In this document: one piece after another, positions 40,580 through 51,050 of the stretch
Layout of the letters: each line of letters opens with the position of its first letter
Position numbering within the stretch: the first letter of the stretch is position 1
Origin: Peronospora farinosa
Lineage: Eukaryota > Oomycota > Peronosporomycetes > Peronosporales > Peronosporaceae
DNA: 64,000 nucleotides
Assembly: GCA_947646735.1 (NCBI GenBank)
Contig: CANTFK010000173.1
Coordinates: 124,001 to 188,000, forward strand
Direction of reading: 5' to 3'
Position numbers and translations under genes: made by a program
The notes under the pieces: model-generated
Told to the model about the DNA's origin: nothing
The model's database searches: none
Seen by the model: the letters and a program-made list of their open reading frames with translations, nothing else

Positions 40580-41893
40580 CGCGGGTCTCTCATCACCAGT
40601 CGCTCTAAGATGTCCAAACGGGTCTTCAAGCGGTCATACCCCTGACGGTCTCTCGTCCTCACATCGCGCAAATCCACAGTCAGTAGCGAGACTTGACTCT
40701 CGAGATCTGCCATCTACCTCTCCAGCGCAGCGGACTCAGCCTGAGAATGAACAGCAGCAGCGTAGGAAGCCGCGAGTAGGGGGGCGTAATCGCCACTCCT
40801 ATCGGGAGCCACCTGTGTTGGTGGACACGGAAGGGAATACGTGCTTCCTTTTTGGAAGGCTTTTGGCCCGCCGGTTTGTGAAGCGAAAGCTCCAAATCCT
40901 GGTCCATTGGAAGGGTTACCCAACGAGCTTTTACTCATGGGACCATGTTGAAGCCTTGAGCGTCGACGTGCCTGGACTGGTGGCTGCTTATGTGAAGCAG
41001 CACCAGCTGTCGCCTTTCTGCTAGGTCCGAACGGACTAGTAGAAGAAGCGTGGTGAGAATCGATTGGGGGTCGCTTACCGCCCAAGATATCATTCGCACG
41101 CGTCATGGCGAAGATGATTCTCTGCGACCGCTGTTTCGTTGCATCTACATGCAAGGTAACACGGCGCCGAAGTTCAGCTTCATATTCGTCGGCTGTTTCG
41201 TTAGAACGCAGCACGATTGGAATTGGAAAAGCACGACCAAGTGCTTTGCCCTGCTTTTTCCACAAGGGAAAGACGCTATAAAACTTATTAGCGTCAATAG
41301 TTGCACGCTGCAAAAGCGCTGCACTAGACCCATCCGAGTTCATCCACTCAGATGGAGGTGGCATTGGTGGCAAGCCACCACTCACGTAGCCGCCCTCGCG
41401 ACGGCGGGCTAGTGAGGCCGACGGTGTACTTGGTGGAGCTTTAAGCTCACACTCACCTGAGTCTGACTCTCCATTATGGATTGTCAAGACATCAGCATGA
41501 GGAGTCACATATGACTGAGTCGCGACTACTCCTTTCGAAGTAGCGTGCTCAGTCTTAGTCGCTGCGCTCGTAGGCGCAGGCGACGAGGCTTTACCTTCGC
41601 TTGCAGGAAGCATAGAAGCTTCCCTCAAGTACGGGTTCCTCAAATGATGGGGAATTATGTCCCATCAATGCGCTTTGCTCATCTCCACTTTGGAGTGATG
41701 GCAATGGCGTACTCTCATTGTAGTCTCCAATGAGAGATGGATCTTCATCCACATTATAGGGAGATGGAAGATTCACCTCAGTGCCTGAAGCACTTTGCGA
41801 CGGCTGCGATAAATCGCGGCGCGTGCGCTTAGTGTTGGACTGCATGGGCGCTTTTGCAGACGACCCATCAGCCTTACCACGTTTCGGTGGCAT
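40507..41893 (-). pseudogene. D3 opposite-strand ORF
   Basis: Mirror of the D2 ORF: ATG at 41893 (MPPKRGKADG), break near 41600 between the two frames, and one extra stop at 40714-40716 just before the coiled coil (MADLESQV), where D2 reads Gln. It is otherwise nearly identical to D2. Confidence 0.6.
40815..41024 (+). pseudogene. D3 chromodomain
   Basis: Identical in protein to the D2 chromodomain (VHWKGYPTSFYSWDHVE), in a different frame from the integrase segment before it. Confidence 0.8.
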
Positions 41894-41994
41894 GAGAATT
41901 GAGTAGACCAAGCGGCGCGTTTGTAACGGCTCGCAGTCTCTCTGTCTCCTTGGCGATGTTTTACAAATTAAAATCGTTCTAACACGGAAGATGG

Positions 41995-42589
41995 TGTAAC
42001 AGGGCATCTATTTTCACGCAAACATTAAGTAATATACTTAATGTTTGGTCTAAAAGTATTAATGATTACTTTTGACCTGTCACTTGGGTGCGATACAAAA
42101 ATGTGATCCACCCTCGTGAATGTGATACCCATTGATGGATTCACATGAGAAGGGATGACGCTAGTTGAAGCTAGGCATCGCGACGTCTCAGAAGGACGTC
42201 ATTCGCAAGATTAAGTCTATATTTAAGTTCATGCGTCAGGATACGCTTCTAAAGAGTCGCGTATCCGATCTATATATATATATATAGCCAATCCGTAGTT
42301 AAGTTTATATTTAATTATAATTCATTAAATATAAATCAGTCTTGAATTTACTACATACTGCCTACTGCGCACGAGAAGCTGAGAAAGATTCTGCGTGACG
42401 TAAGTAGAACACTTGTTAGTTGTTCGTTGCACTCTCACTTAAGCGAGAGGCAACTGGTGGTACGACTGAATCGACCAACCTCCTCACCACCCTCGCACGC
42501 GAAGGTAAGACGGTCTAACTGCTTCCTCGCTTATGCTGAAGGTGTGTGCTAAGTACCACGAGGCAACTTCGTAGAAGTGCCCGTTTACA
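41995..42589 (+). repeat. 3' LTR of D3
   Basis: 595 bp, TGTAACAGGG to CCCGTTTACA. It is the inverse of 35428-36031 and lacks nine bases (GCTTAAGCA region, near 42468). It marks the end of the D complex. Confidence 0.9.
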
Positions 42590-44631
42590 TATTGTGCAAA
42601 GCTGATTTTTCTTGTGTGTCGTAACGAACTTGCTTAACCTACATTTAGCTACACGCCAGAATGAAAAGATCAACGCATAGTTTTTTTCTAGGTGTTACTG
42701 TAGCTGTACTGCGGGCTTTTAGAGAAGGAGGAAATGCTCACATCGCTGTGTGAAATCGTGCGACAAGTTGCCTTTCCACAAGAGATAAAAAAAATTTGTA
42801 TGATGTTAAAATTTAACGATGCGAGTGTGCGCTGAGAAAGCCGAGTGCAGATGAAAGCACGTAAGCCAGAATCTTCGCTCTCGGGTTAAGCAATTAGAGC
42901 ACTGCAAGCTATCCCTGACGTAGCAAATTGATGCGCTTGAGGAAGGAAAATGCAACTTGAAAATACACATTTGGCCGATCTATCCTCAAGCAAGAGAACC
43001 CCTTCCACCTTGGCCGATTACCCGGATTAACAAGTACTGAATCACACATAACTCACAAACGTCCGTATAAGCTTAAAGCGTTGCCCTCCTCTTCTATCAA
43101 ATCATGTATGTGTTCATCTCGTTTTTCTATCGCCAGAAGAGCTGAGTATTACCATTTTGTGGTGCAGCATGCACGTATTTCTCAATTTTTAGTTTTGGCA
43201 AGGATAGGTTCAGCACCTATTATAACGCGGCAGCACAAAAGCCAGCTCCAGTGAACCAATACATATTAAATCATGTAGGATGTGTTGTGGACTATAACTT
43301 GCATCGTGTTGATTTTATACCACATACACATTACGGTCAAGTATTAGTCAGCCTATCCTCAGCCCTCATCACGGGAAATTCTGTCTCATAGGAGCCGAAG
43401 TGGATGGGGACAATGTCTCACCATGCTTCTCCCGCAACCACCCGGTATGTGACCGACAGACTGAGGGACAATACTACGGGCTGGCGCGTGGACGCACCAC
43501 GAGAACACCGCTTTACAAGTCAGTTTGACGGACCGCTTATTGCAAGCGGTCATTCTAGTTAGTCCTTGCAACGAAAATGTTTCTGGATGCCATTTTCAAC
43601 CAGCAGCCGGTTGGCATAGCCACCGTAGCCGACAGGATACATCGCGAGGGGTACTGGACTATTTAGAAGTCTTGTTAATTAATAGACACCACAATATTCC
43701 CTATTTAGAGATCAGGAAATCTACTTATGATTAGAAAAAAGCGAAACCTATACAATGCCTAGAGCAAAGTACGCGGACATATAAACTGTTACACAACCGC
43801 ACATTACTTGATTTTTCAAAAAGTTTTGGAAGTTTCATGCCAACAGTTACCGCATGTCACCAACCAGCAAAACTCGTGATGTACCAAGTATTAATAATTA
43901 GATTTTGATAAGAGATGTTCAGCACTGAAGCATGTGTACATATCAAAGAATATGTCGTGATTAACCAGCAGCCTGATACTTGTACGTGCGCGCCATTTCT
44001 TTCAGCACGTTTACGACGTTGTCGTTTTGTGCATCGCGACGTCACCATATTACTTGCCGTTTACGAAAGGCTGATTTAATTTCGACTCCTTTCACCAGGG
44101 ATGTGCAATCATTTTTGTGAGCTAGCAAGTGCCTGCATCAGCAATTTCTATAATACAAATTACCATAATATGCACATTCGAACATTTCGCACATCTATAG
44201 AAGCTCATCAGAGCCACAGACTAAAAAATATGTTCATTTAACACATGTGTGCGGAATTTTAGTAGGCGTAACGAATAAATAGCCTTTCAGCCAATCGTTA
44301 TCGTTCATATAAGCAGACTTACATAAACAATGCGAAAACTGGCTCGCAACCTTATACAACAGCCAATAAAAACGCTCGATAATCGAGCCAGGTACGACGC
44401 ACGACCGGTATAGACAAAGGAAGGCTCAGTGCACACAAACTGCAGTCAGTCGCAGCCCACGACTATTATCGGCAGCTGTCCCTCTTTATTACGAAGCGCT
44501 TGGCTTCTGCATTGTCGTGGTTTAAACCAGAGACAAATAGACACAAAGAGTGACGAGTTAAGCAAAGAAACGAAAACTGGACGTCGATACTACAGATCGG
44601 CACTAGCGCAGGCAATAGATTGTTTAAAGTG
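42590..44631. other. Host intergenic DNA
   Basis: About 2 kb of AT-richer sequence without long frames, LTR ends or repeated blocks. I see no gene in it. It probably contains the promoter of the gene at 44632. Confidence 0.6.
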
Positions 44632-45832
44632 ATGCAATCATCTTTGTGGTTTCTCGTTGTATTTGTGGCATTTACTGGTACGTGTTTGCAATTGTGGAAG
44701 ATTCTTGTACTATTGTGATTCAATTGACATTTTAATTCTTGTATTATTACTATGAACAGGTACACAAAGTAGTGATGCAGCCAAATCGGTCTTTGCAGCT
44801 AGCACGTCACAATGTTCATCCGTAGCCACTTGTTATGCAGGAGGCGCATCTTCAACACCATGTACAATCTCCGATGGTGGTTGTCCTCCATGTGTCACAT
44901 TTTCAGATGACGGGTGTTACGTCAAAGTGAATGGGGCGTGTCCATTTGGTAGCGACTGCACATCCGTTTGGGCCGGAGCTCCTACGCCCACTTCTGATAA
45001 CAGTATTACGCCATCCACTCCCACCACTAACTCTGATGATTCTACGACGAGCACCAGTACGACGACACCAAGCATTAGTACGACGACACCCAGCATTACA
45101 CCCTCATTACCGTCAACTCCAGCAGAATTGTCTCCTACGGCGTCGTTAAACACGAAGGACACAGCCGACATGACCCCTAGTTCCACATCGCCCAGCACTT
45201 CAAACAGCGGCGACTTAGCAGTTGAAAAACCGAGCACTAGCCGCTCAGACATGAGCGTTGTGTTTGCCATTATCGGTGCTGCAATCGGTGTTATTGCTGT
45301 CGCTGTGATCTTTCTGACGCTCGTGCGACGATCCAATGCTGCGCATGACGAGGATGAGGATGTTATATCTAATACACCGCCTGCTTTCTCTAAGGGACCG
45401 ATGGCGCACACATCTCACAACACTACAGGCGCTGCCACGTACTCGAGCTACAACGGAACACCCGGCTTGAGCTCTGGCACGGGTGATGAGGTTGGAATGG
45501 AGGCGTCCAAGGGCGTTTCCATGAATGCCGTAAGCTACTACAATCAGCAACCCATGCACAATTCTGCAGCACCCTCGCCTCATGTTGCAGGACGGGCCAT
45601 CCCGTCACAACCGGTGGGGATGAACGCAAGCTCCAGTATGGCCCGACCTTATGGCGGAAGTCAGAACTTTGGCGTTTCTGGTGTCGGTGTCACTAGTGGA
45701 TTCGGCACCTCAGGTTTTGGACAGGCTGGCGTTGGGGTTAATAATCAGGCACCACCGACACCGATGCAGCACCTCTCGACGGGTGGCGTGGCACCTTCGC
45801 CGCACTCGCGGAGAGAATCGTACGAGTTCTAG
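44632..45832 (+). CDS. Secreted-type Cys-rich, Ser/Thr-rich single-pass membrane protein (two exons)
   Basis: Exon 1 is 44632-44677 and exon 2 is 44760-45832; the 82-bp intron has GT at 44678 and AG at 44759. The joined frame gives 372 residues. Residues 1-16 or so are a hydrophobic signal peptide (MQSSLWFLVVFVAFTG). Eight Cys lie at 34, 40, 50, 57, 60, 68, 76 and 82 and suggest a disulfide-bonded outer domain. About 85-175 is a Ser/Thr/Pro stalk likely to be O-glycosylated. About 182-204 is one membrane helix (VVFAIIGAAIGVIAVAVIFL) followed by RR, and the tail is Gly/Ser/Tyr-rich (GFGTSGFGQ). It resembles a surface sensor or adhesin-like glycoprotein. I do not recognise the family and assign no function. 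Codon use differs from the elements. Confidence 0.85.
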
Positions 45833-47219
45833 CTGAACGCGGTTAGGAACACTAGAGAGTTGAGAGCTCATGTACAGACACACAGTGGATGGAGCAGGGT
45901 GATGGCACTTCTTTGGCCTGGAAGAGCGTGGCTTATTCAATATGGATAGATTGTGAAGAAATGTGCATTCCGAGTGAATATTACTCAGCTTTATCGTTTG
46001 CCAGACGTGCAGATGTAGCGTTGAGGTTGCTGTCGTAAAAGGTCGCTTTCATATAACGCATGTACTGCATTTGTGTACCTGGTTAATAATGCAAGAATTT
46101 TGTAGCCACATTGCAGTTCTTCAAGGTCTTGGTCACTTCTCGTACACTACAGAAAAAAAACCATTGGTGATTTGAATTACGTCGTTCCATCGGCATGTAA
46201 TTTAAATGGTATGATATTGCCTATGCGAGATAAAAGGCAGACCGAAACAAGTGCATTTTTGCCAACAATGAGAATTGAAACGTTGGTAGCAACAAATTAC
46301 CTTGTGGCATCTTCTTATAGTGAAAAAAAACGATTAGCATCAGTAATAGCTACGAGTTGGAATATCCATATTTGCGGCAAGCAAATGCTGAAATGCTGAA
46401 ATCCGTGCTTTCTCCACATCCAGAGCGTCAAGACGTCAATATACTTGTCATTCATTAGGAATTGTATACTTTGGTCAAAATGAACAAAGCTGCAAAGCTA
46501 CTAAGGAAGACAACTGCAATGAAATGCGCAGCATGTATAAGTGCGAAGCGCTTGCATCACATCGCAAAAGTTCTGCTCTCGTCATCGCAATATACATTAT
46601 AGCCATCACTGCAAGTCGAGATCGTGTGAAAGCCGATCGTCATAAGATATGCTCGGCAAACACCACCAAAGGAGTCCACGGCGCATAGATCTTCACTTAT
46701 AAACACCATTTTTTCAATATAGTGCCACGTCAACTTTTAACTTGATCTCACCGGTCCGGTGGCAAGCAAATATTCCCTTATATAAATCTCAACATTCACG
46801 ACATATGCCATCATTGAAACGATGTACGATAGCAGTGCTAACTAAATAGCAATATTTCTTCTTCGATAAATGCCAACCACAATAATATGGACAGTGTGTT
46901 TTAACGTCAGCTCCCGCTTATTGCATCTTTACTTGCCATTTCCTTCCATACAATCTTCACGCAACACTTGCATAAAATATTTCTTGAATTTTCTGCTAAA
47001 ATTCATGTCCGCCTTTGTGCACTTTATATCTTCATTAAGCCGAGCAAACAGAATAACTGCACAAATTGAGACATCATGATAACATGTGCTCGAACGACGA
47101 CTTTGTAATTATGACGTGGTAATTTGGCCAGCAATCTAATATTTGTTTGAAGAGCTGCAGCGCGGTCGTTCAATCAACTTCACACATGCACGATACATGT
47201 GTAGCTATCGTTGGCATGT
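45833..47219. other. Host intergenic DNA between two convergent genes
   Basis: The two host genes converge here. I see 3' untranslated sequence presumably, and no other gene; the longest frames (about 75 codons) have no recognisable features. Confidence 0.6.
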
Positions 47220-48115
47220 TTATTGCTCAAATGGATTCGAAAAAGCCTGAGTTGCACTGCATCCGACCAATGTTTTCTTCGCCAATTTCTTTGTGCCAAA
47301 TTTCATTCCAAAGCCACTTTTTGTAATAATTAGAGAATTCTCACTGTTCTTTTTCACAGCAGTGATAGACTTTATCTTGTTCGTTGGTTGGTGCGTAACT
47401 TGCTTTTGTGCAGCTATTCTTCGCTGCAGCATTAAACGTTCCATTTCGTGCTCTTTTTCACGCATGACACTTTGTTTTTCCTGTGTTCCCACCCGTCGTT
47501 TTTGATATTGTAATTCTTTCAATCTCTTCGTATGATGATGATCATATGAACTCAAATGATTCTCCATCTCCGTTACCGACTTGTACTGTTTCCGACAATC
47601 ACAGCAGTAAAAAGCTGCTTGCATAATTTTCACTTCCTCTTTCAATTGCTCCTTCTTTGCACCTTTAGCTTCCCGACAAGCAATTTCTTCTATTGTCTCT
47701 TGCACTTCTGCATCCATTTTACGACGTACACTTGTTGTCAAGTGCGTCACTTTGTCGTACTCCTCCTGCAAAAATAATGAAAATATTAATTTGTCAATGT
47801 GTCAATAAATTGGCCTTATCACAAACGAAATAGAGTCTTTAAAGTATTTACCGCTTTGCCGAGACCAAGATGGACGAGGTTTTCCTTCATTTTAATAGGT
47901 TCTACGATACCTGCATGAAAAAATAGATTTTTTTAAAGAGTTCGTAATTAAAATGCTAGTATATACAAACTATGTAGCAACTGACCTTGCTCGTGTTTAC
48001 CCAAGCCAAAGCCAGAACGCCAGCCCATCTGACGTAACAAGCGATAACCGCGGTTTGATTCGTCCAATGCACGCTCTGTCCCAGGGACGTAAGGTTCATT
48101 CTCGTTATTTTTCAT
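47220..48115 (-). CDS. G-patch and C2H2 zinc-finger protein (GPATCH8-like, three exons)
   Basis: Exons on minus: 48115-47986, 47910-47852 and 47765-47220. Each intron has GT...AG ends (75 and 86 bp) and phases match; the product is 244 residues. Residues about 18-63 are a G-patch (RLLRQMGWRSGFGLGKHEQG, then LGLGKA). About 115-142 is a C2H2 finger (FYCCDCRKQY ... NHLSSYDHHH) of the type in GPATCH8. The rest is Lys/Glu-rich and helical, with a short C-end. G-patch proteins usually activate DEAH RNA helicases in splicing or ribosome assembly; nuclear RNA processing is inferred. The start is set by the first ATG before the G-patch. Confidence 0.88.
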
Positions 48116-49011
48116 TTTTAACTAAAAAAGTTTTGATAAGAATATGGTGCGTTATTTTTTGACTGGATCGATAATATTATATATTTTAGGGAGAGAACAT
48201 AATCGCGATGTAAAATAAATACCTCTTTCGACGGTTTATCATATAGTCAACAGTAGGTTTCGTGTCTACATACTATACTTGATATACTAAGCTTCCTATT
48301 ATTAATAACATTCGCGAAGTTAATGAGCGTTTTGTAAATCGTACCCATGATTTATTCAATCAAGACCCGCACACACAATCAAAAGCATTAAAAACTTAAA
48401 TGGTTGACAGGCTAATAAAGACACTTTTAAAATGTTGCCATTTGATCTTCAAGATATCCGCTTATAAGGAACTTTCGATGGAAGCTTAAATTAAGGGTGA
48501 CACTTAAAAACGAATAGCAGGCAAGTGTTCTTGAATATACAGCAGCGTGAACGTAGATTACGCTGCGGGCTACGGGGACCGTAAATCTGTAAGGAGAGGA
48601 ATGATATTCTAGAATGGTATGTGTTTTCGAGTCGATAACAAGCGAGTGTGGCTGTATTTACCATGGTGGCCGAGTTTGTAGCAGCACTAATGGTGGCGAG
48701 CGACCTGCTAGGGCTGAATGTGTAAGAGTGGGGTGAAGTAGTGGTGCACTTGTGCACGTAGAGGTAAAAGTAAAAGTAAAATATATTAAGCATTAACTAC
48801 TCTCCTTCGCTAGGGCTTTAACATGTACGATAGACTCAACTGCGACTATACCATGTCTAGTCTGTAGTCTTCGTCTATCCCGCTTCGCCACATCTGTTAA
48901 GATGACACAACATTAGCCAATTCGGATGCGGTCGCAACTTACCGAGCACAGGGTATATCCCTTGCCTTCAACACCTTGCAACCTGTCAAAAACGATCGTT
49001 TCTAACAGAAT
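48116..49011. other. Host DNA upstream of the G-patch gene
   Basis: No gene is visible. It should contain the promoter of the minus-strand G-patch gene. The ORF at 48491-48793 (minus) is Ser/Thr/Tyr-rich without features and is not supported. Confidence 0.5.
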
Positions 49012-49016
49012 GAACT
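49012..49016. repeat. Target-site duplication GAACT, left copy (element E)
   Basis: GAACT before the left LTR equals GAACT at 56958-56962 after the right LTR. Confidence 0.93.
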
Positions 49017-49655
49017 TGTAGCGGAGCTGCACAGCTCTTTAGCCAGAGGAAGACTTTCGGCTGGAAGCCTCTTAGTTCGAGAGAACTAAATAGAGTTAAG
49101 GCTAAAAGCCACTTAGTTCTAAGGAACTAATTAAACGACTGAAAGTAACCCTGTTCTAAGGAACTAGGAGAGAGACTTTAGTCAGTCAAGCAATAAGCTT
49201 AAGGTTCAGAGAACCAACGCACAGGGTGCAAGAACAAGCTAGAAGCTTAGAGGTTCAGAGAACCAACGCACGAAGTGCACAAGAGAACAAGTCAGAACGA
49301 CTTGTGATCTTAAACTCAAAAGGAGAACTGATTTTATTTATGCTTTAAGATTTTATGAATAGTCCTACTCTAAGTACACTACACTAGATTAATTACTATA
49401 ATAGTAATTATTATATGCAGACTTTGCTATTGGACGACGTATCGTCTAAACATCTGTGTATGATGTACTTAGTACAGCGTTATCGATTATCGAATCCTAA
49501 TCGATAAGATACGGTATTACCGAATACCGTATCTTTAACGCTTATACTTAATACCTCTCTAAAGAGAAGTATCATAATGCATTACATGCAATACAAGGGG
49601 AGTTTAACCGTAAACTCCCGGAAAGACGCTACAACCGTCGTGTAACCCCGTTACA
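49017..49655 (-). repeat. 3' LTR of element E
   Basis: TGTAGCGGAG to CCCGTTACA on plus. Nearly the whole LTR consists of short inverted repeats, for instance 49508-49517 with 49524-49533 and TTAGTTC/GAACTAA near 49073-49090. Confidence 0.95.
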
Positions 49656-49668
49656 CCCTCCCCCACCA
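49656..49668 (-). promoter_or_regulatory. Polypurine tract of element E
   Basis: Read on minus it is TGGTGGGGGAGGG directly before the 3' LTR, the expected primer for plus-strand DNA synthesis. Confidence 0.8.
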
Positions 49669-49766
49669 GACTGACGTTCCCATAGAATGTCACTCGACAT
49701 TTTTCCTCTTAGAGGTAGTGCTTTAGCGAACGTTTAAAACCTCACGGTTTGTTCACGGCACACAAC

Positions 49767-51050
49767 ATGACGCCTCCCGGCAGTGAGTCACAGACTCTTA
49801 GGGACCTTATTGAGGACGACCTTGAAGAAACGGTTGATTACGAAAGTGACACCGTCTTTGTGGGACCCGATGGGTCCCCTTTAGCCACCCTCACGGGTGA
49901 AGATGACACTCGTCATGCACCGAATCCGTTCCCTGAACGTGGTGCAGCAGATGCGCTAACAGCGTTACGTGACCCGCCTGAGGTATCATCAACGGTAATG
50001 GTTACCAACCCACTCGACGAGCAGCAACAGCGGTCCATCGACCAAGAGGAAGGCGCCAAGCGCCGAACGAAGAACATGACGCGGCTGAAGGATCACCGAC
50101 AGTACAGGTTCAAGCCACCTACGGTGGAAGAACGCCTAAAGGAAGCATCTGGGCATTCCCTTTCTGGTTGGACCATTGGGCCTGAGGCCATTTCGCCTGA
50201 GGATGTTGCCACACGCACGGCACTTCGACAACGATATCTGGAGCCCCATATCACTACTCAAAGCCAATACTTGGCACGCCTTAATAGGCAAGTGCGCGGT
50301 GCGCCAGTTCCTCCGATGAAGGGTGTTCCCATCCTTCTGTTCGCGGGGGAAACCGAGAACGAAGAAGACACGGCTTTCAGCCGCTGGGCGCATTATGCGC
50401 GACGTTTAAGCAGCATGTGGGCCCTACGGGCAAGCGCCGATGTGGCAGATGTTCGACTTGAGCGGAAGATGCGTTATGATTACGCTAAATTGAAGGCCCG
50501 GGGAAAGTTGAAATCTCAACGAACGCATTATGCGCCTGCTACCCAGCAGCCCAATGTTTCGGCTACCCCTGTAGCCGCGAGTTCACGACAGCCCGAGGCC
50601 GCTAACCCGCCTACCCTCACCATTACTGGTGAGAAGCGTCAGCGCCAACAGGCAGACCCTGCGCACGACGCTCAAAAACGTCCACGGCGTATGGGCAGTC
50701 CTGCCGAAGGGGAGTCTCAAACTCCCATGAATTCCATGATTCGGGATAACCCCGCCATTTCACCAGATACTGGTTTTGACCATGGCGGCGACGCTTCTGC
50801 AGTAGACGTTCCACATGGAACTGCAGGTTCCCCTGAGCATCGAGCAAAGGAGGAGGAGGCCGATGTATCGGCACAAGCTCATGCCGAGCTTGTTCAGGAG
50901 GTACGGTCCCTTCGTGAGGAGAGGCAGACGATGAACTCCCGGCTTGCGTCCCTGGAAGAGAGTCGGACCCGAATGCAGGGTCAGCTTGACATGTTGGCGC
51001 AGATGCTTCGTCCCGCGACAATGCCAATGGGCTCGGCGCGAGCGCCTTAA
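49767..51050 (+). CDS. Opposite-strand ORF of element E
   Basis: 427 codons from MTPPGSESQ, 111 bp inside the 3' LTR; the frame is open from 49749. The N-terminus is acidic; about residues 85-215 are a moderately conserved-looking region with RYLEPH, RQVRGAP and ETENEEDTAF, in part reminiscent of the D ORF. A basic segment (QKRPRRMG) follows, and the C-end is a coiled coil (ELVQEVRSLREERQTMNSRL, about 50880-51010). The last 428 bp overlap pol on the other strand, with the coil opposite the linker before the chromodomain. The frame is fully intact. Function unknown; the heptads suggest self-assembly. Confidence 0.7.
   Translation: MTPPGSESQTLRDLIEDDLEETVDYESDTVFVGPDGSPLATLTGEDDTRHAPNPFPERGAADALTALRDPPEVSSTVMVTNPLDEQQQRSIDQEEGAKRRTKNMTRLKDHRQYRFKPPTVEERLKEASGHSLSGWTIGPEAISPEDVATRTALRQRYLEPHITTQSQYLARLNRQVRGAPVPPMKGVPILLFAGETENEEDTAFSRWAHYARRLSSMWALRASADVADVRLERKMRYDYAKLKARGKLKSQRTHYAPATQQPNVSATPVAASSRQPEAANPPTLTITGEKRQRQQADPAHDAQKRPRRMGSPAEGESQTPMNSMIRDNPAISPDTGFDHGGDASAVDVPHGTAGSPEHRAKEEEADVSAQAHAELVQEVRSLREERQTMNSRLASLEESRTRMQGQLDMLAQMLRPATMPMGSARAP

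Larger units (their letters stand above)
35428..42589. repeat. 2.8-kb inverted repeat made by D2 and D3
   Basis: Left arm about 35428-38275, right arm about 39741-42589, spacer about 1.46 kb. The arms carry LTR, opposite-strand ORF, chromodomain and integrase end and look nearly identical. A read-through transcript would fold into a long hairpin. Confidence 0.9.
39741..42589 (+). mobile_element. Element D3: inverted 3' part of a D element
   Basis: Plus orientation: integrase end, C-terminal domain, chromodomain, opposite-strand ORF (minus) and 3' LTR. It mirrors 35428-38275. The sequence after the LTR (TATTGTGCAAAG) looks like host DNA. No matching target duplication could be established. 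Confidence 0.85.

Noticed and set aside
29971..42594. TATTG at about 29972 and after the D3 LTR (42590) as target duplication of the whole D complex
   Set aside because: No LTR start follows at 29977, and a 5-base match within a searched region is expected by chance.
43386..43571. Small ORFs in 42590-44631 and 45833-47219
   Set aside because: They are short (about 60-75 codons) with no domain, signal peptide or conserved neighbour.
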